Source of the DNA: SKZT01 sp964478625
Lineage (GTDB): Bacteria; Desulfobacterota; Desulfobacteria; Desulfobacterales; SKZT01
Length of the DNA stretch: 64,000 bases
Reading direction: 5' to 3'
Assembly: GCA_964478625.1 (NCBI GenBank)
Contig: CAYZJH010000005.1
Span: 1 to 64,000, forward strand
Position 1 is the first letter of the stretch, and every line of letters begins with the position of its first letter. A program made the translations under genes and the position numbers. Below, piece by piece: positions 35,144 to 43,394 of the stretch. The notes beneath the pieces were generated by a model, which searched no databases, was not told where the DNA came from, and saw only the letters and a list, made by a program, of their open reading frames with translations.

Positions 35144-35383
35144 ATGAGAAAGATCATCGGAACATTTTTAATTATTTCATTATTGGGCATCAGCCAGACG
35201 GGATGCAGTGGCAGATTCTGGGGTGGTGCGGCTGCCGGAGCTGTCGGCACCGGCGCTGTTTATGAATATCAGAAGAAAAAGCAAATGGATCAATTGGACC
35301 AGGATTTCGAAAGTGGAACCATATCCAGGGAGGAATACCTTCGCCGAAAGGAAGAAATTCGGAAAGGCTCGATAATTTATTAA
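35144..35383 (+). CDS. Small lipoprotein with SHOCT-like tail
   Basis: A 79-residue lipoprotein: lipobox QTGC (Cys21), a glycine/alanine-rich helix (GGAAAGAVGTGAVYEY, the glycine-zipper type) and a C-terminal short helical hairpin MDQLDQDFESGTISREEYLR, which is the SHOCT pattern (short C-terminal domain that aids oligomerisation). GGAGG lies 9 bases before the ATG. It is the last of the three small exported proteins. Confidence 0.75.
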   Translation: MRKIIGTFLIISLLGISQTGCSGRFWGGAAAGAVGTGAVYEYQKKKQMDQLDQDFESGTISREEYLRRKEEIRKGSIIY

Positions 35384-35481
35384 TCCTGACAGGGATATGA
35401 AACCGCTTTTGATCTGTATGTTGTTAACGTCTTTATTGATCAAGAAAGAACTGATCGCGAATGTATCGAGATCAGATGTTA

Positions 35482-36645
35482 TTACCGATTGGCCTTGCGA
35501 ATTCCCAATTGATCCAACGCAATAATCCATTTGCAGATGTTTGCGGAACCTTCTACCATGGTATAAGTGGGGGCATCCCGGTAATACCGTGCCACAGGAT
35601 ATTCCGTTGAATAACCATAAGCCCCCATGATTCTCATGGCATAATTGGCACACTTGGTAACGGTTTCACCCGCAAAATATTTGGCCTGAGCAACATCCAG
35701 CCCATTGTTTAAGTTCCCCTGGTCCTTTTCCCAGGCCGCCTTGTAAACAAGTAATCGTGAAGCCTCAATTTCAGTGGACATCTGAGCGATCATATCCTGG
35801 ATCATCTGAAACTCACCGATAGGTTTCCCGAATTGTTTCCGTTCGTTGCTGTATTTGATGACACTATCCAGGCATGCTCCTGCAAGGCCCACGGCTCCTG
35901 CAGCGGCTGATAATCGGGTATGATTCAGGGATTCGAATAAAATTTTAGCTCCGTCACCCGGCTTTCCAAGAATATTCTCCTTGGGAACCCGGGTATTGGT
36001 CAAAAATATTTCACCGGTGGGGGAAGAGTTGGAGCCCATTTTTTTCAAACGGGAGGTTTTTACACCGTTAAATTTTTTCAATTCTACAGCAAATGCGGAC
36101 AGTCCCTTGGATCCCTTGCTTTGGTCCGTATACGCATAGTAGATCATCAGGTCCGCACAATCAGCGTTGGAAATCCATGTTTTCGAGCCGTTAAGCAGCC
36201 AGTGATCCTGTTTGAGTTCCGCTGTTGATGCCATAGAAAGAACATCCGACCCGGCGTCGGGTTCGGTGATGGCAAACCCTCCCAGATATTCGGCTTTGAC
36301 CAGTCTGGGAATATATCGGGCTTTCAGGGTGTCGTTTCCATATTGCAGCAAGGTATGGGAAGTACCGATCGTCTGCATGTTGATTTGAACTCTAAGAGAA
36401 CTGGAGGCCCTTGCAATTTCTTCCGTAACGATCATGGCAGCCAGCCACCCCATGTTCTCGCCGCCGTATTCCTCCGGAATGACCGTTCCAAAAAATCCGA
36501 GTTCCCCCATGGGCTTTATGACCTCCTGATATGGCAGATAATGCTGTTCATCCCACTGGTCTGCAAACGGAGCAATTTTTTTTGCAGCAAACTCATGCAC
36601 TGCGTTTCTGAGCATCTGAAGATCTTTAGGCAGGGAGAAATTCAT
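35482..36645 (-). CDS. Acyl-CoA dehydrogenase, probable non-decarboxylating glutaryl-CoA dehydrogenase type
   Basis: A 387-residue FAD enzyme that oxidises an acyl-CoA thioester, passing electrons to ETF. Domains are the N-terminal helical (about 1-115), middle beta with ITEPDAGSD (about 127-135) and TWISNA, and C-terminal helical, with RKQFGKPIGEFQ, a catalytic glutamate in VEGSANICK and MGAYGYSTEYPVARYYRDA. The whole sequence, including the C-terminus IALDQLGIRKANR, resembles the glutaryl-CoA dehydrogenase of Desulfococcus multivorans, which forms glutaconyl-CoA without decarboxylation. I recall this by pattern and cannot test it here; butyryl-CoA or other short substrates remain possible. 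No ETF or CoA genes are adjacent. Confidence 0.85.
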   Translation of the reverse strand: MNFSLPKDLQMLRNAVHEFAAKKIAPFADQWDEQHYLPYQEVIKPMGELGFFGTVIPEEYGGENMGWLAAMIVTEEIARASSSLRVQINMQTIGTSHTLLQYGNDTLKARYIPRLVKAEYLGGFAITEPDAGSDVLSMASTAELKQDHWLLNGSKTWISNADCADLMIYYAYTDQSKGSKGLSAFAVELKKFNGVKTSRLKKMGSNSSPTGEIFLTNTRVPKENILGKPGDGAKILFESLNHTRLSAAAGAVGLAGACLDSVIKYSNERKQFGKPIGEFQMIQDMIAQMSTEIEASRLLVYKAAWEKDQGNLNNGLDVAQAKYFAGETVTKCANYAMRIMGAYGYSTEYPVARYYRDAPTYTMVEGSANICKWIIALDQLGIRKANR

Positions 36646-36767
36646 GAAAACCTCTCTTTTCGATTTTTAACTATTAACCATGATGATTTCACAAAAAACC
36701 TTTAGCAATCTTACTCCGACGAAGACCCATGAACATCAACTCAAAGCCGGTCCAATTACTATAGCGT

Positions 36768-36998
36768 GTCATTCTGAGGAGGCCAACAACAAACTTTGTT
36801 AATTGGCACAAAATCGTTGGCCGACGAAGAATCTTTCTTTTCCACTGGTTTGGTTTTATTTTTACCACTGTGCTGAAACAAATTTTTTGTGACAAATTGA
36901 AACGAAAAATTCTTCGGTCGCCGTGGTTTTAATCATCATTTTGGGAAATATTTTCTTTTCAGCCATCGAGCCGTTGCGAGTCGCTCCCTCAGAATGAC
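36768..36998. repeat. Dispersed inverted-repeat element, family 1, copy C
   Basis: Left end GTCATTCTGAGGAGGCC, inner arms CGAAGAATCTTTC and AAATTCTTCGGTCGC, right end CCTCAGAATGAC. Internal sequence (TTTTGGGAAATATTTTCTTT) is shared with copy A at the same relative position. It sits between the acyl-CoA dehydrogenase and the DUF2867 gene. Confidence 0.6.
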
Positions 36999-37018
36999 GG
37001 AAAAAGGACGTCTTCCAA

Positions 37019-37519
37019 TTATTTCCATGCTCCTGATTTTGCCATCCGATCAACCAGAAGCAGGTTAAAAGGAAAGATGAGGCCAAAATAAAGACGTCCG
37101 GTCCAATGTTTGAAATGCACTGCTGTGACGATATGAAATTTTTTGATTTCGCCCCGGACCGGTTCGGCCACCACTCCGATATGAGCTGTCAAATGGCGAT
37201 CGTTCGGGCATTGGGCAACCCAGAACCGATCTTCATAGGCTCTGCGTACGGTAAAAAACCAGATATTTCCGCAGGGAAGCATGGGCAGATCCTTGGGGAG
37301 CCATTCCTGCATGGCCGGAAGGGGTTCCTGTCTGATTCCGATCAGTCTGACAACGATCGCACGGATACGGTAGAACAGGCGGATCAGTCCCGGACGGTAA
37401 TGGAGCATCGAGGAAATAAAACCTTCGAGAGTGTTATCTCCCATGACGGTTTTAATCCCCACATAATGGGCTTTTTCCAGAAACGGCTTCAGTTCTTCAA
37501 TCGTTTCAACATAGTGCAT
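37019..37519 (-). CDS. DUF2867 domain protein
   Basis: A 166-residue protein from the chosen ATG at 37519. The central GNIWFFTVRRAYEDRFWVAQ and the C-terminal VHFKHWTGRLYFGLIFPFNLLL match the DUF2867 pattern, a SRPBCC-like family often joined to or near NAD-dependent epimerases; no reaction is known. No such epimerase gene is present here. The likely ribosome site lies in or near a repeat arm (AAGGAGG at 37541-37547 on this strand, AAAGGG closer in). A longer reading to 37606 would pass through that arm. The gene sits between a full repeat (copy C) and an inverted left arm. Confidence 0.65.
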   Translation of the reverse strand: MHYVETIEELKPFLEKAHYVGIKTVMGDNTLEGFISSMLHYRPGLIRLFYRIRAIVVRLIGIRQEPLPAMQEWLPKDLPMLPCGNIWFFTVRRAYEDRFWVAQCPNDRHLTAHIGVVAEPVRGEIKKFHIVTAVHFKHWTGRLYFGLIFPFNLLLVDRMAKSGAWK

Positions 37520-37534
37520 GGGGGTACCCTTTAC

Positions 37535-37557
37535 GATGTTGGCCTCCTTAGAATGAG
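37535..37557 (-). repeat. Inverted left arm of family 1 repeat
   Basis: On the minus strand it reads CATTCTAAGGAGGCCAACAT, matching the left terminus of copies A and C (two differences). Together with copy C it flanks the DUF2867 gene with inverted left ends. It supplies an AGGAGG just upstream of that gene. Confidence 0.55.
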
Positions 37558-37678
37558 AACCTTTTAATACCTGACCAGGTAGCCTTAACTTGACGCCAAT
37601 GGGCAAAGCTTGTCCCGGGCTTTGCTTGAATGATGTTGGAAGCTGGTCTGATACAAAACCGCTCAGTTTGAGTACATG

Positions 37679-39685
37679 TTAAAATTCGGCAGCTAAGCCC
37701 ACCATAAAATTAAATCTTGGGGATGGATAAAACGCTTCTTCCTGTGGAAATCCACCCAAAACACCATATTCGGAATATTTTTCATTGGTGATATTATTCA
37801 GGTTAATAAAGGGGGTATAATTTTTCCATTGATATTTCAGTTTGGCATTCAAAACCAGATAGTCATCCTGGTCATCGAATTCATTATTCAAATCTCCGTC
37901 AAAAGGACGTTTACCCACATAATTGGCGTTCAAAGCGATGGTAAGATTTTTGATCAGGAAAATTTCCGCACCAAAATTGGCTTTATGCTCGGCAACATTT
38001 GGGATTTCTTTTCCTGAATACTGACCGCTTCTGATTTCGGCATCCGTATAGGAATATGAGCCAATCAGATTAACATGATCAAAACTTTTGGAGAGTGTCA
38101 ACTCCACACCCTGGCGACGGGTTTTACCATCCAGGTTTTCGTTGGCAAAAGTCAGCGTGTTAAAAAAAATCTCATCTTTTGTGTTTAAAAGAAACCAATT
38201 GACATGTGCAAAAAAACGATCCGAAAAATAATATCGAAGTCCCAGTTCATAGTCATCCGAAGTCTGTGCATCCAGATTGCTGTTGACCGTATTGTTGGTA
38301 AAGTTAAAAAATTCATCCAGAACCGGATACCTGAAACTTCTGGCATAACCAAAATAGGCATATGAGTTTTTATAGAACTTATAATTGATACCGGCATTGT
38401 AAAGACTTTCATCCGTGGTGCGCGAGTCCGGCGTACCCGGCTTAACCGGATCAAATTGGAACTTGGCACGGTCATATCTGTAACCTGCGGAAAGCGCCAG
38501 AGTATCAACGGGTTTGAATTCGTTGTAGATGTAATAGGCCGTGTTTTTCTTCTCAAGGTCGAACTGATCCAAGGAGGGTTCGGAACCGGAAAACAGCGCG
38601 GTGTTTGTAATGTCTTCTTCTGCTTTTTCATAATCAAAACCGATGGTCAGACTGTTTTCACGATCAAAAATTTTTTCTTTAAGTACGACCTGGGGGGCAA
38701 AAACCACGGTCTTGATATCGGTATCTCCCACAAAGTTACCGCCGAAAAATGTGATATCAAACACCGATGAGCGTTTTCGGTAAGAAATATCGGTCTTGAA
38801 CAGGCTGTTATCCAGAAAATAAATTTCCGGTCCGGCCTTGAAATAATAGTCTTCAACATCCGCAAAATTTTTGGGATACAAGGTATCAGTTCTGGAAACC
38901 CCTGCATCGAATTCACTTTTCAAAATGCCCCCAGGAAGACCAGCACTGTCTTTATGATAGTCGGTGCTGAAATTAAGATTGAGCCTGTTATTGACAAACC
39001 AGTTCAGATTGCCGCCGATATCTTTGAACTCGGTGTTGCTGTTGTCCCGGTAGCCATCAGAATCAGCGTATCTGCCGGATAGGGCATAGGACACCTTTTC
39101 GGTTGTTCCGCTTACCGATGCTTTTCCATCAATACTGTCATAACTTCCGGCCATGAGTTCTCCGGTGACCTTAAATCCATTCCCCTGTTTTGTGATGATA
39201 TTAATGACTCCTCCGGATGCATTGTCACCGTAAAGAACACTTCCACGTCCACCCCTGATAATTTCAATACGTTCCACGCGATCCAGGGATATCAGCGACC
39301 AGTCCGTGCCGCTGAGATCCGGTTGGTTGACCCTCCGTCCGTCTACCAGAACCAGAGTATTGGTGGTCGCAGCAGCTCCGAAACCTCTCAAATCCACGGA
39401 AAAAGATCGGTTGTTTCCGGTAATGTCGTTCACCTGAATTCCCACCTGAGATCTCAAAAGATCAGGAATATTTCTGGCTGTGGAATTTTTGATATTCTCG
39501 GAAGTGATCACGGTCACATTGGCGGGAACGGTTCTGATTTCTTCCTGAAAACGTGAAGCCGTGACAACCATTTCTTCCAGATTGACGGTCTCAGGATTCC
39601 GATCCTTTTGCGTTAGGTCAGGGCCCTGAGCCCAGACCGGCCAGGCAATCATGAATACAAGCAAAGCCTTAAATACTGTTTTCAT
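37679..39685 (-). CDS. TonB-dependent outer-membrane receptor, probable cobalamin type (BtuB-like)
   Basis: A 668-residue receptor. Signal peptide to about residue 19 (IAWPVWA), a TonB box EEMVVTAS (about 37-44), a plug domain with IPDLLRSQVGIQV and GRGSVLYGDNASGGVINIITKQG, and a beta-barrel ending in Phe (VGLAAEF), as required for outer membrane insertion. The strong clue to ligand is the upstream cobalamin riboswitch and terminator; I therefore infer corrinoid uptake. Heme or siderophore use cannot be excluded. GGAGGAAAGACG precedes the ATG. No BtuFCD genes are adjacent, so the inner membrane transporter must be elsewhere. Confidence 0.85.
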   Translation of the reverse strand: MKTVFKALLVFMIAWPVWAQGPDLTQKDRNPETVNLEEMVVTASRFQEEIRTVPANVTVITSENIKNSTARNIPDLLRSQVGIQVNDITGNNRSFSVDLRGFGAAATTNTLVLVDGRRVNQPDLSGTDWSLISLDRVERIEIIRGGRGSVLYGDNASGGVINIITKQGNGFKVTGELMAGSYDSIDGKASVSGTTEKVSYALSGRYADSDGYRDNSNTEFKDIGGNLNWFVNNRLNLNFSTDYHKDSAGLPGGILKSEFDAGVSRTDTLYPKNFADVEDYYFKAGPEIYFLDNSLFKTDISYRKRSSVFDITFFGGNFVGDTDIKTVVFAPQVVLKEKIFDRENSLTIGFDYEKAEEDITNTALFSGSEPSLDQFDLEKKNTAYYIYNEFKPVDTLALSAGYRYDRAKFQFDPVKPGTPDSRTTDESLYNAGINYKFYKNSYAYFGYARSFRYPVLDEFFNFTNNTVNSNLDAQTSDDYELGLRYYFSDRFFAHVNWFLLNTKDEIFFNTLTFANENLDGKTRRQGVELTLSKSFDHVNLIGSYSYTDAEIRSGQYSGKEIPNVAEHKANFGAEIFLIKNLTIALNANYVGKRPFDGDLNNEFDDQDDYLVLNAKLKYQWKNYTPFINLNNITNEKYSEYGVLGGFPQEEAFYPSPRFNFMVGLAAEF

Positions 39686-39758
39686 CGTCTTTCCTCCATT
39701 ATTTTATTAATAGAATGACCCAAATTTTTCAGACAATAAAATAAATGGTGTTCCAAGC

Positions 39759-39795
39759 AAAAAAAAACCCGGATCTCGTAAGAGATACGGGGTTT
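39759..39795 (-). terminator. Terminator between cobalamin riboswitch and the receptor gene
   Basis: On the minus strand AACCCCGTATCTC pairs with GAGATCCGGGTT around a TTAC loop and is followed by eight T. It lies downstream of the aptamer and upstream of the receptor start, acting as the off state. Confidence 0.85.
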
Positions 39796-39847
39796 CCCTT
39801 TTTACCTCGTGATCTGATTGCTTCCATAGTTGCCGCGAAATGGTCGC

Positions 39848-40005
39848 CTGATGTTCGGACAGGTCTTCTGACTTGCGGATCATCCTACCAACCGCGCCTT
39901 CCCATCTGAAAAAATCAGACAGTGGCATTGTTGCGGTTATCGTCCCCGCTCACAGCGACGGGCTCGCTCCTGATTTGCACAGGATTCCCTATTAAGCTAC
40001 AAAAA
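39848..40005 (-). promoter_or_regulatory. Cobalamin riboswitch upstream of the TonB receptor
   Basis: On the minus strand the aptamer blocks appear in order: AATAGGGAATCCTGTGCAAA, GTCGCTGTGAGCGGGGACG, the AATGCCACTG block, GATGGGAAGGCGCGGTTGG and CAAGTCAGAAGACCTGTCC. This is the classical B12 element. The receptor gene 165 bases downstream would be switched off when cobalamin is plentiful. A weak promoter (TTGACT near 40054) lies upstream. Confidence 0.93.
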
Positions 40006-40272
40006 GCATCCAAACGATAAAAAAACACCTAAATGAAATCAAGCTCAAAGTCAATAAGTTTTATTTTAAGAAAAGGGGACTTGATCTTTCCGTGTGAGCA
40101 AGTCTTTTCAAGGAAAACCTCGTGGAGATAATGACTCAATTGTTGACACGCCATGGCGATTTTGACATACTTCGGACGTATTGTAAGTCATTGATCCAAA
40201 AATTGTTGGTAAGTTCAGACAAATATGGTGTCGAGTGGTTTCATTCCAGAAAAAATAAGGAGGTTTCCGAAC

Positions 40273-41547
40273 ATGACAGCTTTTGAAAAAGCTTTGGCCA
40301 TTGGCCGTACACCCAATGTCGTGAAATTATTCCCCAACTCCAGGGCGTTGCTGGTCAGTGGAAAATTTATCGATTTGGCCATGCTCAAAAAAGGAAAGGC
40401 CATCTGCATGGCCGCCAATGGCCGAAACCAATTTGTGATTCGAGGAGCATTGAAAGCTGCTCAAAGAGCCAACTCGGCTTTGATTGTGGAAATCGCCAGG
40501 TCTGAGGGAGGCACTGGAGCTTACTGTGCAGTCAATTTGTGGAACATCGCCCGTCAGGTAGATGCCATTTGTAACGAATTGAATATCACTATACCGGTGG
40601 CTGTCCATGCGGACCATTACGGTATCAAAAAAGAATCGGATATTGCTCCTGCCAAGGCTGAAATCCCCTCCCTTTTCGATGCGGGGATAACCTCCATTGC
40701 TATTGATGCTTCTCATATGCCCGATGATCAGAACCTTTTGGCCAGCATTGACATTATCAAAAGTGTAGTTCCCGATTGGGCCGGACTTGAAACTGAGGTC
40801 GGAGAAATCAAAGGCAAGGAAGGTCTCTCCACCGTTGAAGAAGCCCTGTTTCTGATCCGGGGTCTCAACGCTCATGATATTTTCCCCAACTGGATTGCCC
40901 TTAACAACGGAACCACCCACGGCATTCAGGAAAGTGACCAGGGAATCAACGTGGAATTGACTGCGGCGATTCATTCCGCCCTTGAAAAATATAAAGTCTC
41001 TGGTGCACAGCATGGTACCTCAGGTAACAATTCAGACCGTCTTCGGGAAATCGCTCAGAAAACCCGCACCACCAAAGCCAATGTGGCGACTGCTCTTCAG
41101 ATGATCTCATGGGGACTGGAAGTCAACGATTACGGAAATGCCATTCTCGACAATGACGGCAATTTTATCAAGGTAAAAGGAGAAGGCGTTTCTGAAGATA
41201 TGTGGATGGAAATGGTTCAATTTGCCAACGAAAAGGGCTGGAAAGGCGGAAACTTTAAAAAACTGAACCTTCCTTTTGAAAACAAGCTCCTGGCCCAGTC
41301 CAGAGAAATTAGGGAAAGAATGGCGGCACGTGTGGAATCTTTTGCTTTTTCCATGATGGTCGATGTGTTCAATGCCCGTGACACGGCAGATATCGCCATG
41401 GATCTTATTCTTAAGGCTGGAAACCATAATCCGGGCCCTAAAGCCGTTCGAATCGAAGATCCAACGGAATGGACCAAAGAAAAAATCATTGCACGTGCAA
41501 AACAATTCGCCGGTGACAAAGGCAAAACCGGAAATTATGATGATTAA
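40273..41547 (+). CDS. Class II fructose-bisphosphate aldolase family protein
   Basis: A 424-residue metal-dependent aldolase of the FbaA/KbaY/GatY family. Zinc and substrate motifs are visible: VHADHYG (about 120), EVGEIKGKEG, NNGTTHGIQ and GAQHGTSGNNSDRL. It should split or form fructose-1,6-bisphosphate in glycolysis or gluconeogenesis; tagatose bisphosphate is an alternative. It is longer than the usual 340-360 residues, with extra sequence in the C-terminal third (GWKGGNFKKLNLPFE onward). The ATG at 40273 follows AAGGAGG. It is monocistronic by appearance; the gap 40013-40272 shows nothing clear. Confidence 0.88.
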   Translation: MTAFEKALAIGRTPNVVKLFPNSRALLVSGKFIDLAMLKKGKAICMAANGRNQFVIRGALKAAQRANSALIVEIARSEGGTGAYCAVNLWNIARQVDAICNELNITIPVAVHADHYGIKKESDIAPAKAEIPSLFDAGITSIAIDASHMPDDQNLLASIDIIKSVVPDWAGLETEVGEIKGKEGLSTVEEALFLIRGLNAHDIFPNWIALNNGTTHGIQESDQGINVELTAAIHSALEKYKVSGAQHGTSGNNSDRLREIAQKTRTTKANVATALQMISWGLEVNDYGNAILDNDGNFIKVKGEGVSEDMWMEMVQFANEKGWKGGNFKKLNLPFENKLLAQSREIRERMAARVESFAFSMMVDVFNARDTADIAMDLILKAGNHNPGPKAVRIEDPTEWTKEKIIARAKQFAGDKGKTGNYDD

Positions 41548-41549
41548 GA

Positions 41550-42251
41550 TCAGGGTATTTTTCCAAACGGAAGCAGGTAAAGGGGTAATTCAGACTGATC
41601 GATTTGAAAAATTTGCCGCACCTGGTTTTCTTTGAATGCCCCGACCGGAACGACCCCTATTTGGCGCGCAACAGCCTGAAGGCAGACATTTTGCGCGGCG
41701 TGTCCGGCTTCCATCATCATATATTGAATTCCTCGTTGACCATATTTTCCAGTAATCCGGGAGGAAATGCCGGTAAAAACAATCACCGCAGGCGCCTCCC
41801 GGACACAGGCCTGACCGAGGGCCGCTGATGAAAGTTTTCCACGATAATCGCCGCTCTGAATCAAGTTCAATGCATGCTCTCGCGGTAAATATCGATATAT
41901 GCCATCATTAATACCGGAAACATTCCCGATAACGATATAAACCTCGAGGGGATACAAGGCTCCGGCAGAAGGAGCCGTTCGAAATCCATGAGGTGAGGTC
42001 GTTCCCTGGGCCGCCCACAATAACTGGCCCATATCTTCCAGGCTGAGCGGCGTCATTGCGTATGAACGAACAGAGCGTCGTTTCTGCAACGCCGTTTCCA
42101 CAGAAACATTTCCTTCTTTCACGGGAGCAGGTAACGAAATGGTTTGATCAGATTTCACGGAATCCATGGCATCTCCTTTTTGTTGATTGCAGCACAGGCT
42201 GCCGGCAAAAATTAGCATGGCGACTATGACGATCAACCGGGTCCGATTCAT
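41550..42251 (-). CDS. SagB/ThcOx-type nitroreductase-fold oxidoreductase, exported lipoprotein
   Basis: A 233-residue protein. The N-terminus is a lipoprotein-like signal (VAMLIFAGSLCC), so it is likely anchored outside the cytoplasm. The rest is a nitroreductase-fold FMN domain: KRRSVRSYAMTPLSLEDMGQLLWA, the SAGALYPLEVYIV segment, and GAFKENQVRQIFQ. This is the SagB/ThcOx branch, which includes dehydrogenases that oxidise azolines in peptide maturation. No precursor peptide or cyclodehydratase gene is nearby, so a different substrate is probable. GAGGAGGTATTC precedes the ATG at 42251. Confidence 0.82.
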   Translation of the reverse strand: MNRTRLIVIVAMLIFAGSLCCNQQKGDAMDSVKSDQTISLPAPVKEGNVSVETALQKRRSVRSYAMTPLSLEDMGQLLWAAQGTTSPHGFRTAPSAGALYPLEVYIVIGNVSGINDGIYRYLPREHALNLIQSGDYRGKLSSAALGQACVREAPAVIVFTGISSRITGKYGQRGIQYMMMEAGHAAQNVCLQAVARQIGVVPVGAFKENQVRQIFQIDQSELPLYLLPFGKIP

Positions 42252-42311
42252 GAATACCTCCTCTTGCGGCATGGTTTCGAGTCAGATGATTTGAATGTTG
42301 CCTCAGGCGAA

Positions 42312-43394
42312 CTAAAGAACCTTTTCGATTATCCTCAGTGCCTTTTGGACCAGCTCCATGTTTGCCTGGGAACCCATGTGTCCTATACGAAAGACCTGGT
42401 TTTCCATGGGTCCAAGACTTCCACCCACCACAAGACCGTGTTGGCGAAGGCTTGAATCAAATTCAGACCACTTACGGCCGGAAGGAAGGTTCACGGCAGT
42501 TACCGTAGGTGACGGGATCGCAGTTGCGGACGGAAACAGTGTCAAATCCATCCGGATCAGCTCTCTCCGACAAAAATCAGCAACGGTCTCATGCCTCTCA
42601 AAACATTGGGAAAGACCTTCATTGAGGATGGCTTCTGCTCCGGTATTTAATGCGGCTATGCCATACCAGTCCGGGGTGTATGGAAAAAATTTCTTTTTCT
42701 GGGCAAAACGAAAAGGCTTCAATGCATCATAACCTGCATAATTCACCTGCTCGATAATGTCCCAGGCCGTATCGCTAACACTCAGAAAACAGGTGCTGGG
42801 AGGTGCGGACAGGCATTTTTGGGAACCTCCCAGACATAAATCGATCTGATTCTGGTCGACCAGAACCGGCGCTCCTCCAACACTGGAAACCGCGTCCACA
42901 TAAAACAGCGGCACCTGGAGGTCTTTTTTGAGATGCCCCAATTCCGTCAAGGGATTGAGTGTTCCTGAAGGTGTTTCACAGTGAACCGCAGTAATCATCT
43001 TCGGTTTGAATGCTTTTATGGCAGCTTCGACCCTGTTAAAATCATCTATGGTTTCGTGATAATCCCAGTTGATGGCCTTGACTTCCGCTCCTATAGATGC
43101 CGCCATCTCTCCGATTCCACGGCCGAATATTCCGGTACCGATCGCCAGCACGCGATCTGCAGGGTGAAGACTACTCTTAAGTGCAGCCCAAAGAGCAAGC
43201 ATGCCTTCCCCAGACTGAATGACAACCGAATTTTCCGTGCCAAAAATCAATTTTAAATTATTTTCCGTTTTGGAATAAAGTTCGAAAAATTCGGGCTCTA
43301 AATCTCCGGAACCGTAATCGTTCAGATAAACGTTTCTGATTTCCTGAGGCACCCTCACCGGTCCGGGTACCATTGAGATGGGATAATTATGCAT
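42312..43394 (-). CDS. Class V aminotransferase (alanine-glyoxylate / serine-pyruvate type)
   Basis: A 360-residue PLP enzyme. The lysine that binds PLP is in GGSQKCLSAPP, the aspartate partner in FYVDAVSSVGG, and the N-terminal PGPVRVPQEIR matches the family. It should transfer amino groups between alanine or serine and glyoxylate or pyruvate, in cytoplasm. AGGAG lies 8 bases before the ATG. It follows the SagB-like gene upstream on the same strand by 60 bases, so the two may share a transcript. Confidence 0.9.
   Translation of the reverse strand: MHNYPISMVPGPVRVPQEIRNVYLNDYGSGDLEPEFFELYSKTENNLKLIFGTENSVVIQSGEGMLALWAALKSSLHPADRVLAIGTGIFGRGIGEMAASIGAEVKAINWDYHETIDDFNRVEAAIKAFKPKMITAVHCETPSGTLNPLTELGHLKKDLQVPLFYVDAVSSVGGAPVLVDQNQIDLCLGGSQKCLSAPPSTCFLSVSDTAWDIIEQVNYAGYDALKPFRFAQKKKFFPYTPDWYGIAALNTGAEAILNEGLSQCFERHETVADFCRRELIRMDLTLFPSATAIPSPTVTAVNLPSGRKWSEFDSSLRQHGLVVGGSLGPMENQVFRIGHMGSQANMELVQKALRIIEKVL

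Noticed and set aside
10..37557. Repeats taken as a CRISPR array
   Set aside because: Copies are kilobases apart, differ in length, have inverted ends and no regular spacers; no cas gene was seen.
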